Positions 8,194-16,596 of a stretch of 64,000 nt of DNA are shown here, piece by piece (position 1 is the stretch's first letter; the number at the start of each line of letters is the position of its first letter). The notes under the pieces are model-generated. The model was not told the origin of the DNA, ran no database searches, and saw nothing but the letters and a program-made list of their open reading frames with translations. The DNA comes from Halosimplex salinum (GTDB lineage Archaea; Halobacteriota; Halobacteria; Halobacteriales; Haloarculaceae), in the NCBI RefSeq assembly GCF_003730195.1, contig NZ_QWGG01000001.1, positions 496,001-560,000 of the forward strand, in the 5' to 3' direction. A program made the translations under genes and the position numbers.

Positions 8194-9108
8194 CTACACA
8201 GAATCGACGAACGACTCGTAGGCGTCCTCGACGCGCTCCTCGTCGGGAGTCCCGGAGTGAACCCACAACCCCCACGTCCACGAGAGCGACTCCCCCTCCG
8301 CCAGCGTCTCGACGGTCCCCCACGTCGGGTTCGCGGCCAAAAACCCGAACGGCTCGTCCATGATGAACCAGTTCACCGGGTCAGACCCGTTCTCGGGGTG
8401 GTCGAACATCGCGATACCTGCCGACCACGGCTCGCCGACCGCGGCCGCGCCCGGCCGCCCGTCCAGCGCGCCCGAGTAATCACACCAGCGCCCCGCGGGA
8501 CCGCTCGCGGCGCGCGGCGGCGACGTCTCGCCGGGGTCGGTCCCGTCGGGCAACAGCACTCGACCGCCACGAAGGCTCCGGGCGAATCGCGTGCTCAGGC
8601 CGCTGTAGTGGCCGTGGAGCGTCTCGCTGGAGAGGTGGCGCCGCTGGCCGAGCGCGGTCACCGCCTGCTCCCAGGTGAGGAGGTACCCCTCGTCGTCGGG
8701 TTCGGCGATCCGGATCGTCCGGTCGTCTCCCAGCAACTCCTCGCCGGAGTCGGTCTGCCACGTCGCCTCCTGAGTGATCTCGACGCCCGAACCAGTGCTC
8801 CGTACGTCGTAGGCGCCGGCGTCGGCGAAGCCGTGGGGCTTGCCGGCCGCGGCGTTGGGCTCGGACTCCCAGCAGTTGATCCCGTCGACCAGTTTCTGAC
8901 AGAAGAAGAGGCCGAAGTGCCACGGGTGGTCGTGTGGCGAGGAGACGACGAGGTTCTCGCCGGGCTTGCTGTCCACGCCGGGCGGGAGCGCGACGGTGTC
9001 GAAGCCGGGCTTGCTCCCCGCGGGGTCGGCGTTGTACCGGGTCAGCAGGATATCGTCGGCGAACACCGACACCGTCCCGTCGTCGTCGGTGACACTGAGC
9101 GAGACCAT
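8194..9108 (-). CDS. DUF6807 (PmoA-like) family protein
   Basis: This 304-residue protein matches the family once labelled methane oxygenase PmoA and now DUF6807, with an SSPHDHPWHFGLFF His-rich motif and an LSWTWGLWVHSG motif near the C-terminus. The family probably folds as a beta-rich sugar-binding or mutarotase-like domain; biochemical function is not established, and the methane-oxidation label is not supported. Its ATG overlaps the stop of the upstream Gfo/Idh/MocA gene by one base (TGATG), so the two are surely co-translated. No signal peptide is visible. Confidence 0.85.
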   Translation of the reverse strand: MVSLSVTDDDGTVSVFADDILLTRYNADPAGSKPGFDTVALPPGVDSKPGENLVVSSPHDHPWHFGLFFCQKLVDGINCWESEPNAAAGKPHGFADAGAYDVRSTGSGVEITQEATWQTDSGEELLGDDRTIRIAEPDDEGYLLTWEQAVTALGQRRHLSSETLHGHYSGLSTRFARSLRGGRVLLPDGTDPGETSPPRAASGPAGRWCDYSGALDGRPGAAAVGEPWSAGIAMFDHPENGSDPVNWFIMDEPFGFLAANPTWGTVETLAEGESLSWTWGLWVHSGTPDEERVEDAYESFVDSV

Positions 9109-10187
9109 CAGACCCCCTCCCGTGCCTCGGCCAGCACGTCCTCTGTCGTCACCCGCTCGCCGCCCGATGCTGCGCTCCGATAGATCGCCTCGATAGCGGC
9201 CATCGTCCCGAGGTTGTCCCGGCCGCTCGTCAGCGGTTCGCTCCCGCGCTCGACGCAGTCGGCGAAGTGGAGCAGCTCGTTGACGAAGGCGTCCGAAGTC
9301 GGCAGGTCCGTGTCGAAGTCGTCCATCGCGTCGAAGGACTTGCGGCGCTCGGGGTCGTCGCGCGTGTTGATCCGCGGGGTCGGTGAGCCGACGTACCCCT
9401 CCTGTTGTTCGCCCTCGGGGAGCGTGTGGACGACGCCGTCGTCGCCGACGAGCCAGAACGCCTCGGTGTACGGCATCGCCGGGGCGGACAGCGTCACGGA
9501 GAAGTCGGCGATGGTCCCGGACTCGAACTCCAGCAGTCCGGTCGCGTAGTCCTCCGCGCCGTCGAAGTCGGGACTGACGGAGCGGTCCAGCGCGGAGACG
9601 CCGGCCACGTCGCCGAGGTAGTACCGCAGGAGGTCGAGTTTGTGGACGCTGTAGCCGATGACGCCGCCCCCGCCAGCCATCTCGCCGTCGTAGAGCCAGT
9701 GGCCCGGCGGGAAGAGGTCGCCCTGATTGACCAGCGCGTCACAGCGAGCGTGTCGGATCGCGCCGAGGTCGCCGTCGTCGACGCGCCGCTTCAGCGCGCG
9801 ATACGGCGGGTGGAACCGCTGCATCTGTCCGACCATCAGCCGCAGGTCGCGCTCGGCGGCGAGGTCCACCAGTTCGACGCAGTCTGCCAGATCCGTCGCG
9901 AACGGTTTCTCGACGTGGACGTGTTTGCCGGCCTCCAGCGCGGCCTTCGCGACTTCGTAGTGGACGCTGTGGGGGAGCGTGACGTCGACGGCGTCGACGT
10001 CGGCCTCTTCGAGGAACGTCTCGTGGTCGGTCCAGTAGTCGACGCCGAAGTCGTCGGCGAAGGCGCGGGCGTTCTCCTCGGACACGTCGCAGACGCCTGT
10101 GAGAGTCAGTTTCTCGGGGAAGTCATCGTACGCCGGGCGGTGGAGGTCGGAGATGCCGCCGGCGCCGACGAGTCCTACGTTCGTCAT
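9108..10187 (-). CDS. Gfo/Idh/MocA family sugar oxidoreductase
   Basis: The protein has an N-terminal Rossmann domain (VGLVGAGGISDLH), the EKPFATDL motif whose Lys is typical of this family's active site, and a C-terminal alpha/beta domain. Members oxidise or reduce sugars, inositols or other polyols with NAD(P). I chose ATG 10187; a GTG five codons upstream (10202) is also possible. It is translationally coupled to the DUF6807 gene downstream, a pairing repeatedly seen in carbohydrate catabolic loci, which suggests a shared sugar-related substrate. No transporter for such a sugar is adjacent. Confidence 0.9.
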   Translation of the reverse strand: MTNVGLVGAGGISDLHRPAYDDFPEKLTLTGVCDVSEENARAFADDFGVDYWTDHETFLEEADVDAVDVTLPHSVHYEVAKAALEAGKHVHVEKPFATDLADCVELVDLAAERDLRLMVGQMQRFHPPYRALKRRVDDGDLGAIRHARCDALVNQGDLFPPGHWLYDGEMAGGGGVIGYSVHKLDLLRYYLGDVAGVSALDRSVSPDFDGAEDYATGLLEFESGTIADFSVTLSAPAMPYTEAFWLVGDDGVVHTLPEGEQQEGYVGSPTPRINTRDDPERRKSFDAMDDFDTDLPTSDAFVNELLHFADCVERGSEPLTSGRDNLGTMAAIEAIYRSAASGGERVTTEDVLAEAREGV

Positions 10188-10297
10188 TGTTTCCCTCGAC
10201 ACTCCGCCGCCGGTGCTATTGAAGGTGGCCGCGGCGGCGGGTCTCGCTGCAAGAGGAGAAGGGCGGGGAGTCCGACCGTCGGCCTATCCCGCGACGC

Positions 10298-11200
10298 TCA
10301 GTCGTCAGAGTGCGCGCGCACCCACAGTTCGCCGATCCGCGAGAGGCCGGTCCGGTAGGACTTCCCGTGTTCCTCCTGCTCGATGTAGCCTTTCCCGCCG
10401 GGACCCAGCCGGTCGACGTTGTAGATGACCTTCGAGCGGAAGCTGTCGGTGTACTCCTCTCCGAGTTCCCGGGCCAGCTCTTGGGCCAGCTCCGACACCG
10501 ACTCGAACTCGCCGTGTTCGCCGAGGGTGAAGAGGATGAGTTCCTCGAAGGGTTTGACGTTGGAGAAGGAGGCGACGGGAAGTTCGAGGATGTGCTTGCC
10601 GTCGAACTCCTTGGCGCCGATGGTCGTCCCGCGCTCGTCGAACTCCGAGAGCAGTTCCTCGGCGGCGTCGAGGCGGTCGTCGACCCGGTCGGAGAGGTCG
10701 GGGTCGTCCACCTCGCCCTGCAAGTCCGAGAGCAGATCGATACCGCGGTGGAGTTCCTCGGCGAGTTCAGTCTCGAGGTACTTCTCGGGGACGGTGTAGT
10801 AGGTGTGGATGCGCTGGCGGTCCTCCTCGCGCTCGACCATGATGGAGTGGGCGGCGGTAGCGAAGGCGAAGGAGACCGTGCGCGGCATCGCGGAGATGTT
10901 GACCCACACGTCGGCGCCGTCCTCGCGGTCGAGTTCGGCGTTGATGAGCTCGAACGCCTGTTCGAACGCCTCGTCGTAGTCGTACACGTCCTCGACGACG
11001 AATCGCTCCGTCGCCGCGCCCAGTAGATTGCGGTAGTCCTTCTCCAGTTTCTCGGCGAGGTTGCGGGAGTACTCGACGTTGGCCTCGCTGCCGACCGCGC
11101 CTTCGAGGAGGACGACGCGATCCACGTCGAGCCTGTCGCGCACCAGCGGCGCGATCAGCCGGTCGTAGTCGAACCCGACCGGAACGATGTGTGTCTGCAT
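10298..11200 (-). CDS. CARF-like domain plus winged helix regulator (DUF6293 / HFX_2341 type)
   Basis: This 300-residue protein begins MQTHIVPVGFDYDRLIAPL, with an N-terminal Rossmann-like domain (residues 1 to about 165) holding VVLLEG and NISAMPRTVSFAFATAAH, positions where CARF domains bind a nucleotide. The C-terminal third (about 215-300) looks like a winged helix with ILFTLGEHGEFESVSELAQ. This layout is that of Csa3-like regulators. The family name HFX_2341 or DUF6293 is from memory. No CRISPR or cas gene is in the window. Its own TATA box (TTTATACGC, about 28 bases upstream) shows it is transcribed separately from the symporter operon. Confidence 0.75.
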   Translation of the reverse strand: MQTHIVPVGFDYDRLIAPLVRDRLDVDRVVLLEGAVGSEANVEYSRNLAEKLEKDYRNLLGAATERFVVEDVYDYDEAFEQAFELINAELDREDGADVWVNISAMPRTVSFAFATAAHSIMVEREEDRQRIHTYYTVPEKYLETELAEELHRGIDLLSDLQGEVDDPDLSDRVDDRLDAAEELLSEFDERGTTIGAKEFDGKHILELPVASFSNVKPFEELILFTLGEHGEFESVSELAQELARELGEEYTDSFRSKVIYNVDRLGPGGKGYIEQEEHGKSYRTGLSRIGELWVRAHSDD

Positions 11201-11248
11201 ACTCGGTACGAGACTCCGGTAGCGTATAAAAACCAGCAGACTCGTCGG

Positions 11249-12712
11249 TCAGTCCGCGCGGGTCGCGTACACCGACGCGTCCTCGCCGGGGCTGGCGTTG
11301 GTCAGGAGCGAGACGCCGACAGTCAGGACGAGACCGAGGAGCATGCCGACGACCGAGGCGGACCAACCGCCGAGGTAGCTCCCCGGGACGGGGGTGAACA
11401 CGCTCGACAGGTAGAACAACTGGCTGACGCCGATGCCGACGTACATCCCCCACTTCGTCGTGTTCCGCCAGTACAGGGCGACCAGCACTGGCAGCGCCAA
11501 CTGCGCGAACCCGCCGAAGGCGGTGTCGCCGATCTCCAGCAGCGTCGCGGGCTGGAACAGGCTGGCGACGAACGAGAGCGTGGCGAAGACGGCGACGCCG
11601 ACGCGGCCGAGGAACGCCTCTCGCCGTTCGGTGGCCTCCTCGACGAGCGGGCGATACACGTCGCGGGTGAAGTAGGACGACCCCGACAGCAGCATCGAGT
11701 CGCTGGAGCTCATCATCGCGGCCATCGCGCCGGCGACGACGAGCGCCGCGAACCACGAGGGCGTGTACTCCGCGAGGAGCAGCGGGAGGACGTTCTCCCC
11801 CTCGCCGGCCGCGATGCCGAGCCCGCGCGCCCACGCGCCGAGCATGAACGCCGGGACGAACAGCAGCAGGACGAGCACCGGCCAGAGCGGCAGTGTCCGT
11901 TTGATCACGGCCTTCGACTCGGCGACGAAGAATCGCTGGTTGACCTGCGGGAACATCGTGACGCCGAAGGCGATTGAGATGGCCGTCGAGAGGACGTACT
12001 GGGGCGTGTAGAGCCCGCCGCCGAGCGCGAGGAAGTTCCCGTCCACGTCGCCGAGCGTCGCCGTCGCGCTCCCGACGCCACCGACGGAGACCGCGACCCA
12101 GACGAACGCTGCCCAGACCATCACGAGCATGAACGCCCCCTGGAGGGTGTCCGTCCACGCGACGCCGCGCATCCCCGAGAGCGCGACGTAGCCGATCATG
12201 AACAGGGTGATACCGCCCGCGCCGACCCAGTAGGGGACCGCGCCGCCGGTCAGCGCCTCGATGGCGGTGCCCGCGCCCTGCTGCTGGAGCATGACGTACG
12301 GGAACAGCCAGAAGATGCTGATCGCGGCGACGAGGACGCGCAGCGGGAGCGACCCGAAGCGGTCGCCGAGCATCTCGCCGAGCGTGACGTAGCCGTTCGC
12401 CTTCCCGACGAGCCACTGCTTGTACCCAAGCACGTACCAGAGGATCCCGAAGATGACGCCGTCCATCAGGCCCATGACGAGGATCCACTCCGGGCCGGCG
12501 CCGTAGCTGATGTTCGGGCCGGCGAAGAACGTGAACGCCGAGAGCAGGGTGGCGAAGGTGGTGAAGAGGAGGACGACGGTCCCGAGGGTCCGACTCGCGA
12601 GGTAGTAGTCCTCGGCGGTCCGGTCGGTCAGTCGGTACGCGACGACGCCGATCGCGAGCGCGACGAGCATGTAGCCGACGACGATCCCGATCTGCAGTCC
12701 CACGTCAGCCAT
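11249..12712 (-). CDS. sodium:solute symporter family (SSS) transporter
   Basis: This 487-residue membrane protein has about 13 hydrophobic segments and the SSS wording DYYLASRTLG near the N-terminus and GVAWTDTLQGAFMLVMVW in the middle, as in the PutP, panthothenate and acetate permease group. It imports an organic solute with sodium, a sensible choice in a salt-rich setting. Substrate is not predictable from sequence alone. It overlaps the upstream small membrane gene by eight bases, so the pair is an operon. Confidence 0.92.
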   Translation of the reverse strand: MADVGLQIGIVVGYMLVALAIGVVAYRLTDRTAEDYYLASRTLGTVVLLFTTFATLLSAFTFFAGPNISYGAGPEWILVMGLMDGVIFGILWYVLGYKQWLVGKANGYVTLGEMLGDRFGSLPLRVLVAAISIFWLFPYVMLQQQGAGTAIEALTGGAVPYWVGAGGITLFMIGYVALSGMRGVAWTDTLQGAFMLVMVWAAFVWVAVSVGGVGSATATLGDVDGNFLALGGGLYTPQYVLSTAISIAFGVTMFPQVNQRFFVAESKAVIKRTLPLWPVLVLLLFVPAFMLGAWARGLGIAAGEGENVLPLLLAEYTPSWFAALVVAGAMAAMMSSSDSMLLSGSSYFTRDVYRPLVEEATERREAFLGRVGVAVFATLSFVASLFQPATLLEIGDTAFGGFAQLALPVLVALYWRNTTKWGMYVGIGVSQLFYLSSVFTPVPGSYLGGWSASVVGMLLGLVLTVGVSLLTNASPGEDASVYATRAD

Positions 12713-12926
12713 CGCGACTCACCCCCTCGACGCCGAGTCCCCACGCCCGCCGGGTGAACACCCAGAACACGACCGCCGTGAGCGAGAGCCACCCCGCGTG
12801 CCACCACACCCACACCGGCAGGCCCGCGACCACCGTGTCGCTCCCCCACAGGAACCAGGGGACCGACAGCGCCGCGAGCACCGCCGCGACGACCGACCAG
12901 CCGACCACACGAACTCGATCGCTCAT
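12705..12926 (-). CDS. DUF3311-like small membrane protein, symporter partner
   Basis: This 73-residue protein has two hydrophobic helices separated by a WVWWHAGWLS segment, matching the small partner proteins (DUF3311 type) encoded before SSS symporters. It probably forms a subunit or assembly partner of the transporter. The ATG at 12926 is preferred over an upstream in-frame start at 13007 because the added residues are not membrane-like and a TATA-like AAAGATTAACGG lies about 30 bases before it. The 3' end overlaps the symporter start by eight bases. Confidence 0.75.
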   Translation of the reverse strand: MSDRVRVVGWSVVAAVLAALSVPWFLWGSDTVVAGLPVWVWWHAGWLSLTAVVFWVFTRRAWGLGVEGVSRDG

Positions 12927-13176
12927 GGCCCGACTGTTCGACTCCGATACCGTTAATCTTTCGTCGAACGTCAACGATCCACTCGTTCGAAGAGAAAAGT
13001 TCTTCAATAGGACGAGACGGCGGGGGGTCTGAGAGCCGTCGCGGTCGGCCGGGAGAGAGGCCCCTCAACAGCAGGTATTAGAGTGCTCCAGTGACAAGTT
13101 ACGGCTAGTTCCATGAGGCAGTTCATGGACGGACATTCACCATCACCATCACGCCCCCCACGGGGGCAGTTCATCA
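12927..13176. other. divergent promoter region and dnaG leader
   Basis: The left end holds the promoter of the symporter operon. On the plus strand a TATA-like GGTATTAGAG near 13075 would place dnaG transcription start about 70 bases before its ATG. This leader has a 6-bp GCCCCC/GGGGGC hairpin at 13153-13167, ending ten bases before the ATG, and two copies of GGCAGTTCAT (13117-13126 and 13165-13174). A 43-codon ORF from 13113 overlaps dnaG out of frame and is probably not a gene. Confidence 0.5.
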
Positions 13177-14616
13177 ATGTACGATTCAGCGAAATATCTC
13201 ATCCACGCGGACATCCGAACCAGCGGGGTGGTCGAACGGAGTGACGTCGTCGGCGCCGTCTTCGGACAGACGGAGGGGCTGCTCGGCGACGAACTCGACC
13301 TCCGGGACCTCCAGGAGTCGGGGAAACTCGGCCGCATCGACGTGACCGTCGAGTCCGAGCGCGGGAGTTCCTTCGGCGAGGTGACCATCGCCAGCGGGCT
13401 CGACCGCGTCCAGACGGCGATCCTCGCGGCCGCCCTGGAGAGCATCGAACGCGTCGGCCCGTCGACGGCCGACGTCGAAGTACGCGACATCGAGGACGTC
13501 CGCTCGGCCAAGCGCCGGCAGGTCGTCGAGCGTGCGAAGGACCTCCTCGCGGAGTTCGACGCGACGCGCATGTCGAGCGAGGACCTCGTCGAGGAGGTCA
13601 GACGGAGCGTTCGCGTCGAGGACATCACCGAGTTCCACGGCCTGCCCGCCGGCCCGCGCGTCGCCGACAGCGACGCCATCATCGTCGTCGAGGGCCGCGC
13701 CGACGTGCTGACGCTCCTCCGCTACGGCATCAAGAACGCCGTCGCCGTCGAGGGGACGGACGTGCCCGACGCCGTCGCCGACCTGACCGCGGACCGCACC
13801 GTGACGGCCTTCCTCGACGGCGACCGCGGCGGCGACCTCATCCTCAAGGAGCTGTCGCAGGTCGGCGACGTGGACTACGTCGCGCTCGCACCGACCGACC
13901 GCTCTGTCGAGGACCTCTCCCGGAACGAGGTCATGGACGCCCTCCGCGACAAGGTGCCCTACGAGACGGTCTCGGCCGCCGACGCGGACGCCGACGACAC
14001 GCACGGACTGGCCGCGACCGACGGGAGCACCCAGCCCTCCCCGCCCGACGCCGACGCCGGCACGGTCCGACCGGACGAACCGACCGGCCCGGACTCGACC
14101 GACGCCGTCGACGCCCCGGCCGACACGGCCACCGAACCGACGACAGCGTCCGCCGACGCGGCCGCCGCGTCGAGCGCGTCCAGCGACACCGCGACCACGG
14201 TGAACGAGTTCACCGACGCAGGGCCCGAAGCCTCCGTCGACACCGCGGACGCCGCGGACCCTCCTGACGGCGGGGCAACGGCCGCCGCGGAACCGTCTGA
14301 CGCCGGGGCCGCGGCCGCCGCTCCGCCGGACACGCTCCCCAGCCACGTCGAGGCGGTCGTCGGCGAGTCGACCGGACAGGTGCGCCTCCTCGACGCGGAG
14401 TACGACACCGTCGCCGAGGGGCCTGCCGGAGACGCGTTCGACCTCGTCGAGACGGCGGAACTGGTGCCGTCGACGGTCGTCCTGGACGGCGAGGTGTCCC
14501 AGCGGATCCTCGACGTGGCCGCCCAGCGCGGCGTCGACCTCGTCGTCGCCCGCTCCGAAGGCCAGTACGTCAAACAGCCCGTGACCCCTCGCGTTCTCAC
14601 CGCAGACGAGGTCTGA
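13177..14616 (+). CDS. dnaG: archaeal DnaG-type primase
   Basis: This 479-residue protein has the archaeal DnaG N-terminus (DSAKYLIHADIRTSGVVERSDVVGA) split here as DSAKYLIHADI, a TOPRIM domain with Glu172 in IIVVEGRADV and Asp214/Asp216 in DGDRGGD, and a C-terminal domain. Archaeal DnaG has primase activity and also associates with the exosome. Residues of about 266-385 form a low-complexity Ala/Asp/Thr/Pro linker that is unusually long. The ATG follows a structured leader rather than a leaderless start. It converges with the GNAT gene at 14638. Confidence 0.95.
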   Translation: MYDSAKYLIHADIRTSGVVERSDVVGAVFGQTEGLLGDELDLRDLQESGKLGRIDVTVESERGSSFGEVTIASGLDRVQTAILAAALESIERVGPSTADVEVRDIEDVRSAKRRQVVERAKDLLAEFDATRMSSEDLVEEVRRSVRVEDITEFHGLPAGPRVADSDAIIVVEGRADVLTLLRYGIKNAVAVEGTDVPDAVADLTADRTVTAFLDGDRGGDLILKELSQVGDVDYVALAPTDRSVEDLSRNEVMDALRDKVPYETVSAADADADDTHGLAATDGSTQPSPPDADAGTVRPDEPTGPDSTDAVDAPADTATEPTTASADAAAASSASSDTATTVNEFTDAGPEASVDTADAADPPDGGATAAAEPSDAGAAAAAPPDTLPSHVEAVVGESTGQVRLLDAEYDTVAEGPAGDAFDLVETAELVPSTVVLDGEVSQRILDVAAQRGVDLVVARSEGQYVKQPVTPRVLTADEV

Positions 14617-14637
14617 GGGGAGAGCGGGGACCGTTCT

Positions 14638-15099
14638 CTACTCCGGGAGTTCGCGAACGAGCAGCAGTCCGTCACCGCTCTCGTAGTGGTCGGGCAGGCG
14701 CTCGCGGCGTTCGAAGCCGCGCTCCTCGTAGAACTCGCGCGCCCGGTCGTCCACTTCCCGGACGGTGACGCGGAGGTCGTCGACGCCGATCTCGCGACAG
14801 CGCTCCGTGAGGGCGTCGAGGAGGGCCGAGCCGTGCCCCTCACCCTGGGAATCCGGCGCGACGGCGAGTTCGGCGAGATAACAGGCTTCGTCGTCGCCGT
14901 CGGTCACCGCGAGCGCGTAGCCGACGGGGGTGTCGGCGGCGTCGACCGCTCCGGTCCGCTCCGTCTCTGCAACTAGCAGGATCGGCGGTCCGTCGGGCGC
15001 GACGGCGAGCAGTTCGTCCCACTGCTCGGCGAGGACGGTCGTCTGGATCGCGCGGAGCGCGGGCAGGTCGACGGTCTCGCCGGGACGAACGCGCGTCAT
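14638..15099 (-). CDS. GNAT family N-acetyltransferase
   Basis: This 153-residue protein shows the GNAT fold: ELAVAPDSQGEGHGSALLDAL is the acetyl-CoA pyrophosphate loop (Q/R-x-x-G-x-G/A, here QGEGHG), followed by a REFYEERGFERRERL segment near the end. It transfers an acetyl group from acetyl-CoA to an amine, possibly a protein N-terminus or small molecule. Its ATG overlaps the stop of the DUF92 gene by four bases (ATGA), so it is the second gene of that operon. Substrate is unknown. Confidence 0.88.
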   Translation of the reverse strand: MTRVRPGETVDLPALRAIQTTVLAEQWDELLAVAPDGPPILLVAETERTGAVDAADTPVGYALAVTDGDDEACYLAELAVAPDSQGEGHGSALLDALTERCREIGVDDLRVTVREVDDRAREFYEERGFERRERLPDHYESGDGLLLVRELPE

Positions 15100-16442
15100 A
15101 CGGCGACGATACCGAGGGCGACCGCCGCCAGGGCCGCGGCGACACCGGCCGCCAGCGTCGCGAAGAAGTTGACGCCCTCGTTCTCGAGGACGAGTCCCTC
15201 GACGGTCGCGCCCAGCAGGCTGTCGACCGTCATGCCGACGACGCCGCCGAAGACGACGATGCCGGCGCCGACGGTCCCGACAGTCTCGAAGGTCGTCACG
15301 GCGATGCCGGCGATCAGGAAGGCGCCGGTGAGTCCGGCGAGTTCGCCCTGCCAGGTGACGGCGCCGTCGGTCCCCGGTTCGACCCGCTCGAAGGTGGTTA
15401 TCAGTCGCGGTTCGTCGAACACGCCGCCGATCTCGCTGGAGAGCGTGTCGCTCATCGCCGCGGCGATAGAGCCGGCGAACGCGAACAGGAACAGTTCGGG
15501 CGGCAGTTGCGTCAGCGTCGGACTCGCCGCGGCGCCGAGCACCGCGAACAGCCCGACCAGCGAGTTGGCGAGGACGTTCCCGCTCCCGCGGGCGCCGTCG
15601 TTCTCTTCGGCGATCCCGCGCTGTTCTTTCTCCTCGTACCGGAACTTCGTCGAGAGGCCCCCGACCCCGAAGAAGGTCAACAGCAGGAGGAACCAGCCGA
15701 AGTCGCCGAGCACGATCGTCTGGAGTCCGAGGAAGACACCGGTGATCATCCCCGGGAGCGACGCCGTCTCCAGCGCGTAGGCGAGATACCCCAGCAGGAC
15801 CGTCACGGCGAGCGCGATGGCGACGCTCGAGGTATCGATCTCCAGCGGGAGGTCGGCGAACAGCCAGAGCAGGAGGCCGATGGAGATCATCACGAGCGGG
15901 TCGTCTCGCTCGAAGAGGACGGCCCGGAGGAGCGCGCCGAGCAGCGCGCCGCTGGCGGCGAGGAACGCGGCGAGCGGCCAGTGCATCGACGTCCCGATCA
16001 GGAGCGCCGCCGCGTACTGGCCGGCGCTCCCGGCGAGAAAGCCCGCGACGACGAACCCGGCGGTCGCGAGGATGGGTTCGTCGCGGACGGAGCGGACGAG
16101 GTGCCCGCCGAGGTTCCCCCACGAGAGCAGGAGGACGGTACCGACGAACACCGGAAGTGGCATCGCGAAGCGGACGGCGAGGAGTGCGAGCGCCGCGGCG
16201 GCGAGCGCGAAGCCCGCGAGGCCGTACAGTCGCCCGTCACGGCGGTCGCCGGGGCGGGCGAAGAGTTCGAAGAGCGGGCCCTCGTCGACGTAGTAGAGCG
16301 CGAGGGCCGCGACTGCGAGAAACGGGCCGGGCGCGGCGACGGTCGCGAGCGCCCGACTCGTGGTGCTGGCTATCGGTGGGACGGCCAGCGCGAGCGTCCC
16401 GACGAGGGCGAACGCGCCCGCACGTCGGACTGTCGTTGTCAC
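15096..16442 (-). CDS. DUF92 integral membrane protein (polyprenyl-phosphate metabolism candidate)
   Basis: This 448-residue protein has ten or more hydrophobic segments. Conserved DUF92 wording includes SDTLSSEIG, TWQGELAGLTGA and GGVVGMTVDSLLGATVEG. Plant VTE6, a phytyl-phosphate kinase, belongs to DUF92, so a role in isoprenoid phosphate handling is reasonable. The N-terminal half is longer than in minimal DUF92 proteins and forms an extra membrane bundle. The start is a GTG at 16442, backed by a TATA-like GGTAAGTAG about 26 bases upstream. It is divergent from the cis-prenyltransferase-like gene and overlaps the GNAT gene. Confidence 0.85.
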   Translation of the reverse strand: MTTTVRRAGAFALVGTLALAVPPIASTTSRALATVAAPGPFLAVAALALYYVDEGPLFELFARPGDRRDGRLYGLAGFALAAAALALLAVRFAMPLPVFVGTVLLLSWGNLGGHLVRSVRDEPILATAGFVVAGFLAGSAGQYAAALLIGTSMHWPLAAFLAASGALLGALLRAVLFERDDPLVMISIGLLLWLFADLPLEIDTSSVAIALAVTVLLGYLAYALETASLPGMITGVFLGLQTIVLGDFGWFLLLLTFFGVGGLSTKFRYEEKEQRGIAEENDGARGSGNVLANSLVGLFAVLGAAASPTLTQLPPELFLFAFAGSIAAAMSDTLSSEIGGVFDEPRLITTFERVEPGTDGAVTWQGELAGLTGAFLIAGIAVTTFETVGTVGAGIVVFGGVVGMTVDSLLGATVEGLVLENEGVNFFATLAAGVAAALAAVALGIVAV

Positions 16443-16596
16443 GCTACTGTCGGTATCCCGCGGTGAGCTACTTACCGTTTCCGAACCCGCCCGACTGCTC
16501 CGTCGTGACGAGCGCCGCTTCGCCGCCGCTCGAAGTCGGCGTCGAACCGCCGTTGCCGAGCGTGAGTTTTAGGGCGAACCCCCCTGAAGCGAGTGC

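Noticed and set aside
8194-9108. Methane or ammonia monooxygenase subunit
   Set aside because: The PmoA label comes from an old family name; no membrane copper-oxygenase features are present.
13113-13244. 43-codon ORF in the dnaG leader with CATCAC runs
   Set aside because: It overlaps dnaG out of frame, has Pro/Arg/Ser composition and no promoter at a leaderless distance.
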